DNA of 64,000 nucleotides from Isoetes taiwanensis (taxonomy: Eukaryota > Streptophyta > Lycopodiopsida > Isoetales > Isoetaceae): positions 248,001-312,000 of the forward strand of contig JAJEKV010000270.1 of assembly GCA_021234155.1 (NCBI GenBank), given 5' to 3'. Shown here piece after piece: positions 22,515 through 33,503 of this stretch. The first letter of the stretch is position 1. Every line of letters starts with the position of its first letter. Both the position numbers and the translations under genes were made by a program. The notes beneath the pieces were generated by a model that did no database searches, was not told the origin of the DNA, and worked only from the letters and a program-made list of their open reading frames with translations.

Positions 22515-22969
22515 CTGCATGGATAGGTTTATTATCAGAGGTCTGTATTATTTGGGCTATAAAATGTGACCCCAAATACAATCTGTCAAGAAAAAATGCC
22601 TTGCAATTGCTGGATGTATAACACATATAAATAGGAACTACTATCGCAACAATAGCTCTGTTACAAACAAAGAAAGGCCCCCTACTGATTCACCGAGAAA
22701 ACCCACAAATCAAGCAGAAATGAAACTACTATCAAGCAGTAAAATACCTAAGCTAAAAAGGAAAAACTGTGGACCACTCAAATCGATGCAGCCAAAATCG
22801 TCTGCATAATTACTGGTTGCCGATCTCCAGCTACCTGCAACCGCTTGCAGATCCCCAGCCGACTCCACCTGCTTCTGCAAATCGACCCAACAGGCCGGAT
22901 TTTGGAGGAAACGGGTTTTTTAGAAGGACGCATCCGCATCATCCAGATCTCCAGCCGCTTCCTTTAGCT
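22515..22969. other. Intron-like or flanking sequence, no gene
   Basis: Upstream of the last kinesin exon I find no further motor-domain exon. The sequence is present in copy B (46251-46681) with small differences. No other feature is seen. Confidence 0.4.
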
Positions 22970-22978
22970 GTGAGGGTC

Positions 22979-23161
22979 CCATCGCGGTAAATGTCGGATG
23001 CTAACATGTTATACCCAGCCTTAAATGGCAAAAAATCCGCTAAGTCCACAAAAACGCCGTGTAATTTTTTTTGGGCGTGGCTATAACATGTCAAACACAC
23101 GGATATACCACGGATATGCTCGTGGATATAACATGTCAGCGTCCGATATTTAATGCGCTCC
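22979..23161. mobile_element. Mutator-like MITE, 183 bp (copy A, empty site for the L1)
   Basis: A 9-bp direct repeat GTGAGGGTC flanks the element (22970-22978 and 23162-23170), the target-site length of Mutator-like elements. Inside are imperfect inverted termini of about 40 bp: TAAATGTCGGATGCTAACAT on the left and, as reverse complement, TAAATATCGGACGCTGACAT on the right, both continuing GTTATA. There is no coding capacity. In copy B this same element carries the 7.6-kb L1 insertion; the uninterrupted target here is TTAAATGGCAAAAAATCCGC at 23021-23040. Confidence 0.8.
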
Positions 23162-23170
23162 GTGAGGGTC

Positions 23171-23568
23171 GTGAAAATTTAGGGTGCCATGGAAAAGACA
23201 TGCTAAAATTTAGTGTTTTAGTGTGCTGACATAATTCTAATCGTTGGATCTAGGGTGTGTTGGATCTCAGCCGTTGGATCTAGGGCTGGATCCAAATCCA
23301 GGAATTACAGCAAAACATTATAATATAAGATAATGATATATGCTCTTTAGTTTTAGACTCTATGCTTGATGCTGTATTTTGTAAGTTCCATATTTATGTA
23401 ATGCCTAATGGAATTTATTTGGGTTCGATTCCCAAAAGGCAAACAAGAAATTCAATCAGGATTTTTGAATATCTGGAATCAGGATGAGATATTCTTAAGT
23501 TTAACGCTTGTTTCTTTAAAACTACAATAGAGAAAACATGTCTTTTTTACAAAAACAACACGTGGTTG
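23171..23568. other. Non-coding stretch
   Basis: No gene. GTTGGATCTAGGGTGTGTTGGATC-like direct repeats lie at about 23240-23290. A box-B-like GGGTTCGATTCCC is present near 23420 but has no partner box A at a tRNA-like distance. Confidence 0.35.
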
Positions 23569-23996
23569 CACTACAACTAGTAAAAATAACATGTAGATAA
23601 TTGAAGGAAAACTATGCCAGGAAAACTTACATACAAAAACCATGTGTTGTTTTTGGGTGAAGATCACACTGGCAAACCATGCGCTATGCATTGTTTTTGG
23701 GTGGTGATCACTTAAAACCATGTGTTATTTTTGTTTTTGAGTAAAAATCACACATAAAATTTAGGCGTTTTTGTCAAAAAACCATGGTAAAATATACACA
23801 TAAAAATTACACGTTGTTTTTGTTTAAAAAAAATGCATGAAAACTATGTGTCATTTTTGTGTGAAAACCCACACACAAAAATTACGCGTTGTTTCTAGCA
23901 TTTTCGGAACAATATTATGTATGGTCTTTAGGTGTTGTTTTTCTGCAAAAAAGATGGCAAAAAACTACACGTAGAGCCAATTTTGGGGTTATAGTG
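23569..23996. mobile_element. CACTA-like non-autonomous element (copy A)
   Basis: The block begins CACTACAAC and ends TTATAGTG, the ends expected of CACTA (CMC) elements. It is filled with short subterminal-type repeats (variants of AAACCATGTGTTATTTTTG in both orientations) and has no coding frame. It directly abuts the 22nd codon of LINE ORF2 on the right. The 3-bp target duplication is not clear (TTG against TTT), and similar short repeats continue left of 23569, so the left end may be wrong. Confidence 0.45.
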
Positions 23997-24000
23997 TTTG

Positions 24001-24066
24001 GGAAATTGCCCTTCTTCTCTTCAGGGGGCCTTTTATTCCTCTGAGATTCCAACTGAGAATCTTCAT
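24001..24066 (-). pseudogene. Start of LINE ORF2 (endonuclease), cut after 22 codons (copy A)
   Basis: The minus-strand ATG at 24066 opens MKILSWNLRGIKGPLKRRRA, the N-terminus of an L1-type apurinic endonuclease. The first 20 residues are identical to the start of ORF2 of the plus-strand L1 at 49816. It lies 38 bp after the ORF1 stop, in the usual ORF1-ORF2 arrangement. Homology stops at 24000-23997, where the CACTA-like block begins; the rest of ORF2 is absent from copy A. Confidence 0.8.
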
Positions 24067-24104
24067 GATGAGAAAGAGGATAGAGGAAGCAATAAAGTAG
24101 GGGC

Positions 24105-27030
24105 TTAAAGATGCTTTCTAGATCTCAACCTAGTGTTTGCTGCAGGAGTGCTAAAAGATTTGGCCACTCCATGAGTAGTCTTTTTCTTTGCCTTCTTGCC
24201 TTTAGGTTTGGCAGTATCTGAAGCATTATGATGACATGTAAGAAAGGCATCATCATCCCAAGAAATGTCATCATTAAGGGTGTTATTTTTTAGAGCATTC
24301 TCTTTATCAGATTCGGTGTCATCGAAAATTGTGTCTACAAAATTATTATCATAGTGATAGCATCTCCAAAACTTAGATTTGCAACAGTCTTTGTCAGCAG
24401 AGTTTGTTAAAGCAATAGAATTGGAGTTTTTAGAAGTAGCTATCAAGATGTCCCTTTTATTATTATTAGTAGTAGAATCAAACTCAGAGTTTATAATGGA
24501 AAGATCTTGCCTGGGAATAACTTGGTCAAGCTGTGGAGCATCTGCAAGTCCAGCCTGTTGTGGAACATTTCCTGTTGTCAATTGCACATTATTCTAAGTA
24601 TCCACTGCTAAAACTGTTGATTCCTGAGCATCTTCATGTAGCAAGCTTTTTTCCCAGCAGGTTGATATATCTCTGGCACTACAATCATCTATGACCTTTA
24701 TTACATCTGACACTTGTACAGGGGTTTCTGATACCCTACCTGGCACTTCAACCAATTCCTGAAGTTGTAGAGCTATCTCAGGGGAAATGGTGGCACTTTT
24801 TGGAGGGGGGGGAAGGGATGAGATAAATCTAAGAGGTCTACATATAGCAGGGGTGGTTCATGGTCAATTCCAGATGGGGAAGATGTAAATATGATAAGAT
24901 TAGAGGGGAGAGTGGGATGAGAGTTGGCTTGAAGGTTGGCAAGTGAGGATCTGCTGAAATGAGAGGGAGGCTCGGTTTCCAAAACGTCACCAGAATCTTC
25001 AAAGATCTGTGCTAAAATAGCATAGGAGTTCGAGACCTTCAGATCATTAAGATCCTTGAGTTCTTTGACATTGTCTACTGCAGGGTCTTCAGGAATATTT
25101 TCTTCAATAGTAGCAGGATCATTATCAGGAGATCCAATTTCCTTTGAGTGATCATTTGAGAGATCCATGCTCAAGTCTGGAGGAATCTGAGCTTGTGTAG
25201 ATGTAGCTTGCATATTTTTATGTTTGAGGAGACCATTACCTTTTTCTTTAATTAATGAAACCACATTCAATTCTTCTAAATCTGGCCTTGTCATCAATGT
25301 ATCTGATGCTGTGCAAGTCGAGTCAATTTTGATTTCAGTCTGAAAAGCCTGTGTACCTTTGGTTGGTAAGGATTGGACACTGGTAACTTTCTTAGAATCC
25401 TTAAAAATGCAAGATAGAGTTCTGTGCAGATCAACCTTTGCAGGCAATAAAGGGGCTTTGCCTTTATTTTTTAACATAATTCTGTTGTGCTCAATATTTG
25501 CTTTGTTGATTTTTAAAGCAATTTGAGAGGAATCTGCAGCTGATTTTATAGTCTGATCATTTGGCATATTTTCCTTTCCCATGCTGACATTTTCTTTGAT
25601 GTAGATTCCTTTATTTAAGACCTTGATTCCCATTTGTTTGTCAGGGAGTGATGAGCTGTAAGAGATCTGAGATTTGTATGAATTTTGAGAGACCTGTAGA
25701 ACTTTTTTTTTTGTCTCTTTCTGCTTTTGAATTCTTCTTGTACTGCCATTAACTCTTTTCCAATCATTGTGAGGTTTGGGAGTATGATGAACTTCCATGT
25801 CTTTAACCAGATCAATTTGAGTAGTGGTTAAATTATCCCTGTAGGATGTAGCTGCAGCTCCTTGATTTAAGGGCACAGAGAATGTAGGTATTCTATCTGA
25901 AATTTTAAAAGAAGTTGACTCCCTGTTGTCAGCTTGATAAAAACAACCACTGCCAATGTCATGCCTCGAGTTGCAATTTTGGCAAAAGTTTGGAAGACCT
26001 ACCCATCTAAGTAGCAGGATAGACTTTTTTCCAAAGTAATCAAGAAAGAGAAGTTCAGTGGGGATGGCTTTTGTGATATCGAGCTGGACAAAGCATTTGG
26101 GAGGTTTGTAAGGGGAATATTCAGTAGTCAAATAAGTGCCAAATGTGTTGAAAATAGAGGAGAAGCAATCTTCATTCCAGTAGATAGGGCTGAGTTCACT
26201 CATTGTGACAGAGGCTACATGGAATTTATGGATGAAAGCATGCTATGGTGTACCATCTAAAGTTCTTTTTAGGGAGTGCAAAACTTACCCAACACTGGGT
26301 ACTGGGAACTTGCATTAATGTCTCAATAAACAATAAGTTTGAGAGTTTATTCATCCATTTTAGTCTCTAATAGTATTGTCATCCTCTAATACTATAGATT
26401 GATATGTTATTGACCTTCAACTCAAAATTTTTAGATTGATTTTAATGGAACAAAAAAGTAGAAAGTACCAGTTTTAAAAGTACCCAGTGTAGGTACTTTT
26501 GAGGGTTCCAAAAGTGGTACACCGTAGCATGCTTTCACCCTTATTGAACTCATTCAGAGGCAACTTGGCATTCCATTTGATGAAAGAGAGTTGAAAAGTA
26601 TCACAGGTTTGAGGAGGAAATTTGAGGTCCTTGGACAGCCACATTCAACTAGAATATAGGGATAATTCAGCCAATAGATTGAGTTGATAACAATGCCTTT
26701 ATGAAGTCTTAAAAGGTGGTCCTAGAGTTTCTCAATTTTCATTCCAATGGAGTCTACTTTGACTATAACAGCAATTTTTTACAGAGACTCAATTTTAGAG
26801 GCAACCATAGGGGAGTTCAGTTAAATACCTCTAAAAAGCTGAATATTAGTAGGGGCCCGAGATTGCTGAAACTTAAAGTCGGAAGCCAATTGTTCATCCG
26901 AAATAATTGGGAGCCTTGGCCTTGGAAACAAAGGAATTGGCACTCCATTGGCATCCAGAGTTGGCAAAGTTTGGGATCCTCTTTGGTCAGAGAAAAAGTG
27001 TCCCAATTTGGAGCAAAGTGGCTGTAGTGG
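24105..27030 (-). pseudogene. LINE (L1-type) ORF1, nucleic-acid-binding protein (copy A)
   Basis: ORF1 binds element RNA for L1 retrotransposition. The longest open piece (26203-24773, 476 codons) starts within the C-terminal half of a DUF4283-type domain (SPIYWNEDCFSSIFNTFGTY). It continues with LLRWVGLPNFCQNCNSRHDI, a plant LINE zinc-knuckle (C-x2-C-x3-H-x4-C form), then a long polar Ser/Lys/Glu-rich tail. After a frameshift the frame 24587-24105 continues to the end, TRLRSRKHL, before a stop. The N-terminal part is seen in broken frames at 27030-26560 (LFPRPRLPIISDEQLASDFK). A 312-bp MITE (26229-26540) splits the DUF4283 region. Confidence 0.8.
26229..26540. mobile_element. Harbinger/Tourist-like MITE, 312 bp (copy A only)
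   Basis: Inverted termini containing AAAGCATGCTAYGGTGTACC lie at both ends, with TTA on each side (26226-26228 and 26541-26543), the target duplication of PIF/Harbinger-type elements. Copy B lacks the element: there, the flanks join directly at about 57421-57430 (GGAATTTAAATTGAACTC). Inner sequence repeats GTACC/GGTAC motifs near both ends and has no coding frame. It was inserted after the segmental duplication. Confidence 0.85.
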
Positions 27031-27451
27031 TGCATTTACATTTACCTTAGGATCGGGTTAGAGAAATCCCCAAATTTGATAAATTTTGAAGGATCAAGGT
27101 GGAATGCACTTAAGCGAGGCTAGAAGATCATACCTCTGTAGCGGCCGGGAAGGAGCATGAAGTTGTAAAAAGCGGAGGAAATTGAGTTTAGGGGCAGCAG
27201 TCAATCAAAGGTTTATTTTTTTGGGGGAATTTCGCCATTAATGCACAAAAAAGGCTATCAGGACAGAGAAAGGCTAAAACAGGAGAGAAGATTGTGGAAG
27301 TAGAGGAGGCCCAGAGAAACAAGACGAAAGAAAAATCTATCTAAGAACTAAGAAGGGTATGAAAACCATAAATTTGCCAAAATACCTCGAAAGCATTCAT
27401 TAGATTGTATCAGTCTGAGACACAATTTGAGATCATCATTCTGAATAAATT

Positions 27452-27778
27452 TTACCAAGAGATCTTTTGTTGATCCGGTTCTGAGAACACACGAAATTGA
27501 GCAGTAGGAGTGATGTTTCTTTTTCCTGTTAATTCCAAGGTCCAAGCCTCAATGATCTCGTTTGCAAATTCTTCAGAATCCGGAACAAAGGAGTATTCAG
27601 GTTGAAACAAGTGATCGGGGAAGAACTGCTTGCAGATAAATTGATACCAAAGTTCAGGGTAGGAGCCTTGCAAGAAGCCACAAGAAATTCTTTGATCCTG
27701 CTTCAAAATTGTGAAGAATTTTATGTCCATAGATAGATCAAAGCAAGGGGAATGCAATAGAGACAAAGGAGGGATCAA
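27452..27778 (-). CDS. Unrecognised coding piece upstream of LINE ORF1 (copy A)
   Basis: An open minus-strand frame of 108 codons contains GFLQGSYPELWYQFICKQFF and YSFVPDSEEFANEIIEAWTL. It is also discernible in copy B at 58670-58389, so it predates the duplication. The composition looks protein-like rather than random. It may be the 5' part of the LINE (ahead of ORF1 on the same strand) or an unrelated gene fragment. I do not recognise the family. Confidence 0.35.
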   Translation of the reverse strand: MIPPLSLLHSPCFDLSMDIKFFTILKQDQRISCGFLQGSYPELWYQFICKQFFPDHLFQPEYSFVPDSEEFANEIIEAWTLELTGKRNITPTAQFRVFSEPDQQKISW

Positions 27779-28150
27779 TCAAGCGGAGAATTGAGAAAGC
27801 GGGGCCAAAAATTTTTCAAGAAATTTCAAATTGAATAGGACAAAATTTTCAAGAAAATAGGCTCAAGGTTTTCCCGTCGTCCTAATTTGCACTCTACGTG
27901 TTGGTGTATCATACCAGCGTGTGACAATAGTTTCTAAGGCCTTGGCAACTAAATTTGGGTTTCTAAGAAAAAGGTTTAATTATACTACCTATATGTAGAC
28001 AAGAAGACACTTAGCAAGATAAGGCGACAACTAAGCTATGATGGATGGAATCTTTGTCTCTATCTAGCTTAAGGATCTTGGTTCTAAGTCTAAGGCTTGG
28101 CCATTAATATCATCTAACATAATTAAGGCTTAAATCTAATTAAAATTATA
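27779..28150. other. Non-coding stretch (copy A)
   Basis: AT-rich sequence with no coding frame. It is conserved in copy B (58680-59015). Confidence 0.4.
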
Positions 28151-28159
28151 ATTTAAGCA

Positions 28160-28260
28160 CAAGCGATGCCCGCCCTCGAGTGGTTGGGGGTTGGGGTTAG
28201 GGGAGAGGGGGGGGCGTTCAACCCCTATGGGTGGGAAGGTTCAATTCAGCCTCTTGTGGA
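28160..28260 (+). mobile_element. tRNA-like SINE head (copy A)
   Basis: CCTCGAGTGGTTGGGGGTT resembles a tRNA box A region and, about 60 bp downstream, GGTTCAATTCAGCC resembles box B. Together they would form an internal RNA polymerase III promoter, as in plant SINEs. G-rich sequence lies between. The matching region in copy B is 59025-59115 with box B GGTTCAATTCC. No clear SINE tail or target duplication was found. Confidence 0.4.
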
Positions 28261-29040
28261 AATTTTTTTAAGATGAGGTTCAAATAGATTGAAAAGCTAG
28301 AATGGGGTACTACAAGACCCTAGAATGCATGGCAGGGGACTAGCATGTGCACTAAGAACTGTTTCAAAGCAATTTTGTAAAATTTTTGGTCGAATTGACA
28401 TGAAATCGGATGGGTTCGCGCCAATGAGGCCTGCGTTCTCAACGCATAAGCCTTTGGCGCGGACCCTTCCGATTGCCTTGATTTCTGCCAAAACTTAATA
28501 ATTTTAAGCTTATAAGATCCTAAAATGCCTATTTGGATGGATTCTAATCTAGCTAGCAACTTATTTCAAGCAAAATGGACATCTAGAAGTGTCAAATTGG
28601 GCTAATCGGATGGGTTATTGTGAATAGGGCTGCGTTACTTGACCTTGGCGTTTTCTTGAACCCTTTTAGTTTTAAATCGAAGTTGCCATTTTTAGATGAT
28701 TCTTTGCTGAAATTGACTTCTAAACTGGGTTCCTAGACAAATTCTAAGCAATTTACTAACTTTTAATACGAAATTTGGATCAATTTAGCCCTAAATCAAA
28801 GTACTTCTGGTGGGTTCACTTAGATTTGAGCCAATTTTTATTTCTATGTCAGAATTTTATGCTACTTAGCCAATTAAGGGCATTTTAAGTTAAATGCAAG
28901 GGATTCTACTACAATTAATTTATACAAGAACATTTTTATATCCTACAAGCAATTAATTTACAGTAAATTTACTTATAATGAGTAAAAGCGATGTCTGAGG
29001 GAAAAACTAATATTTATATATAATTTACTAAAGCTGGAGC
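28261..29040. other. Non-coding stretch (copy A)
   Basis: AT-rich. A block containing CGGATGGGTT and GGCCTGCGTT occurs at about 28405-28440 and again, more diverged, at about 28605-28635, so part is a direct repeat of about 200 bp. It is conserved in copy B (59200-59480). Confidence 0.4.
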
Positions 29041-29049
29041 TCTTCATGG

Positions 29050-30115
29050 CTTCTTCTTGCGAATCCTCCTCGCCCGGTGGAGGTCTTTGGGCGTGTGTCA
29101 CCCGCTTGGCATGTATCGCCCGAGGAGGATCGGCGCAAAGTTATTACTAGCTCCGCCTCTTTGCCTTTGCCTCTGGGGGCTCGGACCATCAAGGGTGCAG
29201 ATCTTGGCCTCCTTGGCTTTGGCTGCTTCCTGGCGAGATCCCTTTGGTTGGGTAGTAAATTAAGCCCACCTTGAACTCTGGATAGACCTTTGATGTAGGC
29301 ACTTTCGAAAAGAGTTTACGGATCATCAATTGAGTGCAGTTGTTGGCAATCTGCGAATATCTTTGGCGACTCTCGTCTTTGGGGATTTGGCCCATGGCAG
29401 ACCTTCTTCGGAGAATCGAATCAAGGTGGTGGTGGCTTGCTTTTCGACCCTGGTCGGCTACCTTGTCTGATCCATTGGCGAAGATAAATCTTGCATGCTA
29501 CCTTCTTCTTCTCGTACTCCATATCTTGCTTGAGCTTTAAGTAGCTTCTCGCTGATGTTGCCCTCCTTGGATTGCATTGGATATGGTTGCCGAGCGTAGG
29601 CTGCGTCTGTTCTTCGGCCTCCTCCTCCTCTTCTTCTTTAGCCTCTTGCTCCCTCCTCTTGTTGGTGTGGTCTTTCCTCCTCGGGCTCATCCTCCTCCAG
29701 TTCGTCCAGTTGTGGTTCTCTCACAACCAAGCTCCCCCTACGCCTAGCTTCACGCCTCTTTGTTCGCTTCTCCCTTGCCTGCGTCTCTTCCTTCCTTTTC
29801 TTTCGCATTGATTGCTCGCTCCCCTTGCTGTTGTTCCTGCTGCTTGGGTTGCTCGTATTGCCGAGGTTGCTCCTACTACCCAACGCTCACCGGGGTTGCC
29901 CTTACTGCCAAGGTTGCTCTTGCTACTTGCTCCTCACCTCAGGAAGCGAGGCATACGATCTCACTTTCCCAGAGCCTTGTGATCATTGGCACGAAGTGAT
30001 AAGCCATTGTTCCTCAAGAGTGAAAGGATTAGATGAGAAGAGCTTGAGTGGCGAAGTTAAGATCATCTGGCCTGGAGTCATGGGGCCTCAGAACTTGCTT
30101 GTCGCCCCCAAGTGA
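29050..30115 (-). pseudogene. Glu/Arg-rich coding remnant, unknown (copy A)
   Basis: On the minus strand several overlapping frames (29883-29638, 29690-29421, 29395-29189) read as one charged protein. There is an Arg/Lys/Glu-rich region (SMRKKRKEETQAREKRTKRR, then EEEEEEAEEQTQ), then a mixed segment (SYLKLKQDMEYEKKKVACKI), then KVPTSKVYPEFKVGLIYYPT. It could be a Gag-like or coiled-coil protein, but no zinc knuckle or polymerase follows. The same remnant is present in copy B at 59880-60870. The plus strand is also open in places because of the repetitive GAG/CTC composition, so the coding strand is a judgement. Confidence 0.35.
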
Positions 30116-30119
30116 GTGC

Positions 30120-32730
30120 TTAAGCGTTAGATGCAATTTGGAGCTTCCAACCTTCCTAGCTACTTGTTTGGTCCTCCCAACAACTTAGCTTCCTTGATGG
30201 TAGCCTCTTTGGCGATCTTGCCTCTATCAATAATTAGACTATGTCTATTTGACTCCTTTGGGTAGATCTACCATTTGTTGGTTAGGTAAACACTCTTATG
30301 GCGGCTTAGGAGATTAGCTTATAATTAAGCCTTACAAGGTTAAAGGGAGATGTTCAAGCTACCATTTGGGAACTTCTAAGAAGTAGAGGTGCTTCCATAG
30401 ATTTAGTAGCTACTTTTCTTAAGAGTAATTTTATTATAACTATGTGTTATTAATTAAGGTACTTTCCTAATCCTTAACTATAATTTTTCAAAATTTCCTA
30501 ATTTCTTTTTGGTCAAGTAGTGGTCATTTCAGCATTTTTCTTTCAAGCTTTCTTTTGAGCGATTTCTCGTTCAATTTTTGCTTGGAAGGTGCGGTTCATG
30601 AACAACTTGAGCTCAAATTACTAGAAGATTTCTTTGAGTGTATTATTTCTACCACTTAGACTATACTTAATCTAATTATGACCCTACTAATGGGAAAAAA
30701 TTTCTCCCACATTTTAGCGGTTCAAGGCTGGAATTCTCATTCCATTCATTAGCTAGGCAGTTAGTCTACCTATTCGGGGGATATGGTCGGGGGCTAGCTC
30801 TTGGTCAACCAAGAACATTGCTCACGATACCATTGTGGCTCCCCTAATAAGTATCGGCTCCCGGTAGTACACTCAATAGGAAATTCCCCATCGGTCTATC
30901 CCACTCACGGGACCACCGTAGTGTGGGAAGGGGATAAAGGTGTCTTGCCGCCCTTCCCCTATGGGCTCCTATCACGGTGGAAGGATAAACATCGTCGAGG
31001 AACTAGCAATAACAATACATCATGCTACCTCGAGAAGGGTAGCTCATCCCACATATCCATAGCTGCAAGGAACATAATCATATGCCATAAAAACGAGTCC
31101 TCCTACCCGTGGCTCGACTCATAAAAGGTAGTATTTGGATAGGCCTCAAGATAGAATGGAATAGAATAGAATAGTTTTAAGCGTCCACGGAGGCCAGAGT
31201 CATTAGGAGTCATAACAATGGCGCTGGCATAAGACAATGGCTAGGGTTGACCACTCCATCGGCCCCTCACGTGCATACTTTGCGGATGGGCTAGATCAAG
31301 CTTTGGCGTGACTCTAGCCTTAGTTTGCAATCCCATGGCGTCACCCATCGGGGACTACTCGAGGTTGCATCTCCCGGCCCGTCGAGGTAGGAAGGGTTGC
31401 ATCTCCCCTTCGGGGTCTACAAGGTTCCACGGGCTGCTAGAGAATCGTGGCGACACCGCGATTCGTACCCGACAACCCCCAAAACAAGAGCCAAACCCGA
31501 CACTTGCAACTCTTGAGGCAGGGCGACACTATTGCCCAGGAGGTGTTGGACCCATGCTCAGCCCACGCGAAGTGGCCAGGCCATAAGTCCTAGCCCACTA
31601 TGGGATCCCCGTAGCCCCGCCCGGCAGGGGATCCTCCCTACGTTATTGCCTCTAGCCCGTTGTGTAGTCTTTGAGTCACATCATAGCCTCCATAGCCGGT
31701 GGGTTTCCTATGCGCAGGCAGCGCATCTAATAGGAACTAAGGGATCTAGACTAGGAGCATACTACATAATGGCTACTAGGTCTCTACCCCCCTTCCCAAT
31801 ACAAGAGGAGCAAACATGATCAACCAACATCACATAGCATCACAACATGATAATCATCATAAGAACATCTTAACCTAATCATACATATCTAACTTACGGT
31901 TAGGGTTCCTTGATTAGGGTTCAAGATGTTGAATCACGAGTTCTAGGATGGCTCTCTGTAGATACGAAATACTAACCCATGCGGGTGCTAACTTCGGATG
32001 GATTACTAAAACACTACTCCACATACACGCTCGAAGCACTCCCTCCCAATCTGGCGTCTCCATGATCTTCAAGGTGTTGAGGTAGCTCCCCTCCTGGCGA
32101 TGCGCTCACGCTCACGGGGGGCTGCCACGCTATGCTATCACCCTGTGGCGATTCGAAGCGGAGTTTTTAAAGGCGAAAAAGGTTCCATTTGTTGGAGCCA
32201 GAAAAGAGGCCTAGGGTTAGGGTTTAGGCCTTTGTAGGTTAGGGTTCACATGTTATGCCACATGGCTCCAATAGGGTAAGTCCGTGTAGCGGGTGCCCAA
32301 TAGGTTAAGGCCCGTGGAAAATGGTCTTAACCTAAAAGGTTGGCTAAGTTATATGAATAACTTAGTCATGCCCCCTAGTGTCACAATCTATGGTATACAA
32401 GGCTATGAAGATAGACTTGTATAGTGACGGACCTGGAAATATATGTATTTATGGCATATATTTCCCTGGAACGTCACATTTGGCCATAGTTTGAAGGTTT
32501 TGTTATTTTTCAAATCAGTTGGGTTCTGTGGACTGGTTTTGGTATGCATATCTAGCGTGTACGAAACCTTCCACGAATTCTTGAGAGCACATGCTTGGCT
32601 CTTTTTTTCCGATTCCCTACGGGGGCAATCCCTTGTTTGTGTGGGTTTTTGGCATATTCTTGATATATGCCAGTATATCCTTAGAATATGTGGAAAAGCG
32701 ACTACAAACTTACTCTTTGGCGATAAATTG
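30120..32730. other. Long stretch without a recognisable gene (copy A)
   Basis: 30120-30680 is AT-rich. 30680-31820 is more GC-rich, with blocks such as GGGAAGGGGATAAAGGTGTC and short (GAATA)n runs near 31155-31172. 32190-32400 has repeated TTAGGGTT motifs (near 32216 and 32238). The whole stretch is conserved in copy B (60880-63690), yet no domain, LTR pair or RNA gene could be identified. A minus-strand frame at 32738-32403 is open but unrecognised. Confidence 0.4.
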
Positions 32731-32830
32731 GCGGTCACCTATGTTCTTTGGGGCCCATTTGTTGAACAATCTCAAGGGTGTGTGGTTCCTTATCTTTCTC
32801 ATTGCCGCACCTCTCTTTCCACTCAACAAT

Positions 32831-33255
32831 TGTTTTGTTAGGTTTGTAAAGAAGAGGGTAAAGCGCGGGATTTCTTGCAAATCCCCATCCGGCGGTACCT
32901 GTTTGAGCTCCATTTATGATAAGCACATCTCCGGTGGGAAGAATCACCATATCCCCCATGGTGCGCGGATATGGCATAGCTTCCATTTTCCAGTTAGGGT
33001 TTGGATCCGTGATCTTGATTCTGCCGCAGTTTTGCGACGCCGGAAGAAAATTTCCTGTTGAAGCTTCCCTGTACGACGTAGGCGCCGCTCCTCCGCAGAT
33101 TAGTATTTCTACTTCTTGGAAATTTGATTCTGGATAGTTTCTGGCTTCCAACCCTGACATGGTCGGAAATGTTTTCACTACTCTGTTGTTCTTGTAATCT
33201 ATGAGAATAGATTTCGTGTTTGCAAAGATGAAAAGATTTCCATCGAGGATAGATA
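32831..33255 (-). pseudogene. Glyoxal-oxidase-like (GLOX) fragment (copy A)
   Basis: Plant GLOX proteins are secreted copper radical oxidases that make hydrogen peroxide from aldehydes. The minus strand encodes the central part of the beta-propeller. LDGNLFIFANTKSILIDYKN leads into VEILICGGAAP, then QNCGRIKI, then MPYPRTMGDMVILPTGDVLI, INGAQTGTAGWGFARNPALY and PLLYKPNKT. The 'PR-x-MGDM-x-ILP-x-GDVLIINGA' block is the family signature. Similarity stops abruptly at about 32831, before the 'IPR-x-YHS' block that should follow, and it is not clear upstream of 33255. This is a fragment of roughly 140 of the usual 500-600 residues. A second, more damaged copy runs off the window end. Confidence 0.85.
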
Positions 33256-33503
33256 CAAGAAAAGGATCTGATTATTCGGCCATTCATCAAAACCCTTTTG
33301 ATCCGTCCTTTCTTAAAGGAGAAGCGATAAATGAGACTACTTTGGCTTGCAAAGGAGCAAAAATCCTTATCCCATTCAATCTCAAGCTCTCCGGTGTGAA
33401 GAAATTACTTTCAGCTTATAATAACTATTAGAACTCAGGTGTAGAACTAGTTACATTCTTCTTGTTTGATTTCAAAACCTCACCATCGGTTTGCTTACCT
33501 CAG

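Larger units (their letters stand above)
22110..33170 (+). repeat. Segmental duplication, copy A
   Basis: This block is collinear, in the same orientation, with 45860-46743 plus 54374-64000 (copy B). It contains kinesin exons, a Mutator-like MITE, a CACTA-like element, minus-strand LINE ORF1, a tRNA-like head, a Glu/Arg-rich coding remnant and a glyoxal-oxidase fragment, all present in both copies. Copy A has one extra insertion (MITE 26229-26540); copy B has one extra insertion (L1 46744-54373). The left edge is fuzzy: clear similarity starts at about 22168, with a weaker match from about 22110. Copy A is the cleaner sequence and should be used as reference. Confidence 0.95.

Noticed and set aside
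23415-23435. GGGTTCGATTCCC as part of a tRNA gene or SINE
   Set aside because: It is a good box B, but there is no box A or acceptor-stem pairing at the right distance.
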